NCBI GenBank assembly: GCA_029778965.1
Contig: JAKPBL010000072.1
Location: 1 to 6,815, forward strand
Direction of reading: 5' to 3'
DNA from: Bacteroidota bacterium
GTDB taxonomy: Bacteria > Bacteroidota > Bacteroidia > Chitinophagales > Chitinophagaceae
DNA length: 6,815 nucleotides
Below, piece by piece: positions 5,987 through 6,815 of this stretch. The position numbers were made by a program, and so were the translations under genes. The stretch's first letter is position 1, and every line of letters starts with the position of its first letter. A model generated the notes under the pieces. That model did no database searches and had not been told where the DNA came from. It was given only the letters and a program-made list of their open reading frames with translations.

Positions 5987-6771
5987 CGGCTGAAGAAAAG
6001 GAACTGGTACCAGATCGCATTGCCCCAGTATTTCCAGTCGTGCACACCGGGCCGGGTGATATAGTCGTGCGGAATGTTGCGGTACAGCAACTGCCGGTGC
6101 AGCGCTTCGTTCACTTCGTAAAAGAAATCGCTGGTGCCGCAGTCGATGATCATGGCCAGTGAGTTGGGCTTTAGCAGGTAAAGCTGGTTGATAACGGTCG
6201 ATTTTTCCCACCTGTCGGGCTGCTCGGCGTAATTGCCGAGCCGTTTGGCCATATCCCAGTTTTCCGGGAAGGGTCTGATATCGACACCCCCGCTTATGCT
6301 GCCCGCCGCCCCGAACAATTGCTGGTGACGTATGGCAAGGAACAGCGCACCGTGGCCGCCCATGCTCAGGCCGGTAATGGCACGCGCCTTTTTATCGGCG
6401 ATCGTATTGAACTTTTTATCGATAAAAGGGATCAGTTCGCGCGTAATATAGGTTTCATATTGAAAGGCCGGATCGATGGGACTGTCCCAATACCAGCTTC
6501 CGAAACCGCCGTCGGGGCAAACGATCATCATCCTGTACAGGTCGGCGCCTTTTGCGAGGTCTTTTACCTTGCTGATCCAGTCGGCATAATTGCCGCTGTA
6601 GCCATGCAGCAGGTACAGTACAGGCAGGGGCGCCGTGGCCTGCGTGGGGCGAATCACAACGGCCCTGATGTTCTTTTTCATGGCGGCGCTGTAGGTATCG
6701 ACCGTGTCGACAATGGCAGCGCGGCCATGCAGGGAAAAGAGTAGCAAGAAAACCAGTAAACGGGTAACCAT
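5965..6771 (-). CDS. Secreted alpha/beta-hydrolase esterase (esterase D / XynZ-esterase-like)
   Basis: This is a 268-residue serine esterase, probably periplasmic or secreted. A signal peptide covers about residues 1-19 (hydrophobic LLVFLLLF, likely cut after GRAA). The alpha/beta-hydrolase fold follows. LLHGYSG (54-60) supplies the oxyanion region. The nucleophile is Ser136 in GLSMGGHGALFLA. Asp215 in DCGTSDFFYEVNEALH is the probable acid, and His244 in RPGVHDWKYW completes the triad. These motifs match the putative-esterase family (PF00756) that includes tributyrin esterases, S-formylglutathione hydrolases and the feruloyl/acetyl-xylan esterase domains of xylanases. The exported location argues against a formaldehyde-detoxifying S-formylglutathione hydrolase and favours hydrolysis of an external ester. 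There is no carbohydrate-binding domain, nor any polysaccharide-utilisation gene nearby, so the substrate stays open. The start lies 3 nt after the stop of the upstream reading frame, suggesting an operon. The last 22 nt overlap the convergent copper-protein gene. Confidence 0.92.
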   Translation of the reverse strand: MVTRLLVFLLLFSLHGRAAIVDTVDTYSAAMKKNIRAVVIRPTQATAPLPVLYLLHGYSGNYADWISKVKDLAKGADLYRMMIVCPDGGFGSWYWDSPIDPAFQYETYITRELIPFIDKKFNTIADKKARAITGLSMGGHGALFLAIRHQQLFGAAGSISGGVDIRPFPENWDMAKRLGNYAEQPDRWEKSTVINQLYLLKPNSLAMIIDCGTSDFFYEVNEALHRQLLYRNIPHDYITRPGVHDWKYWGNAIWYQFLFFSRYFEAET

Positions 6772-6774
6772 ATC

Positions 6775-6815
6775 CTATAATTGATTGATGAATGCGCCGA
6801 TTTGCTCTGGCGAAT
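6775..6815 (-). CDS. C-terminal end of an unidentified upstream gene
   Basis: Reading leftwards from the right edge, one frame gives 12 codons, SPEQIGAFINQL, then TAG at 6777-6775, 3 nt before the esterase ATG. The tight spacing and the plausible amphipathic ending suggest the end of a real gene co-transcribed with the esterase. A second frame is also open over this short distance, so the evidence is limited. Twelve residues do not allow a function to be named. Confidence 0.45.
   Translation of the reverse strand, partial: SPEQIGAFINQL

Overview
The window looks like a piece of chromosome from a Bacteroidota bacterium, most likely a Chitinophagaceae (Chitinophaga-like) species. Four signs support this: a LytS-type histidine kinase paired with a LytTR response regulator, an outer-membrane barrel with a carboxypeptidase-regulatory-like N-terminal domain, start codons mostly lacking a Shine-Dalgarno sequence, and Bacteroidota-style promoter elements (TTG ... 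TAnnTTTG). Base composition is moderate and looks even across the window. I see no insertion sequence, phage gene, CRISPR array, tRNA or rRNA.

Layout. At the left edge (1-46, minus) are the first 15 codons of a YpfJ-type neutral zinc metallopeptidase, with a promoter-like pair in the short divergent region (47-171). Rightwards on the plus strand come a four-TM sensor kinase (172-1194), its LytTR response regulator 2 nt later (1197-1898), and after about 85 nt a TonB-dependent-receptor-like barrel protein (1984-4560). A convergent minus-strand 2-hydroxyacid dehydrogenase (4566-5537) ends 5 nt from the barrel gene. A divergent region of about 100 nt, containing an imperfect 23-bp dyad, separates it from a small 16-cysteine Csp3-like copper-storage protein (5642-5986, plus). 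That gene overlaps by 22 nt, tail to tail, with a secreted alpha/beta-hydrolase esterase (5965-6771, minus). The esterase is preceded 3 nt upstream by the last 12 codons of another minus-strand gene that runs off the window.

How they may work together. The kinase and regulator form one operon and a cognate two-component system. The adjacent barrel gene is a plausible target or co-functioning partner, but it carries its own -7-like element, so it may be transcribed separately. The dehydrogenase, copper-storage protein and esterase have no obvious common pathway and look like independent housekeeping or stress genes. I found no convincing new multi-gene system. The points most worth a second look are the copper-storage protein with its heptad duplication and the dyad upstream of it, the very short leader implied for the barrel gene, and the overlapping convergent gene ends.
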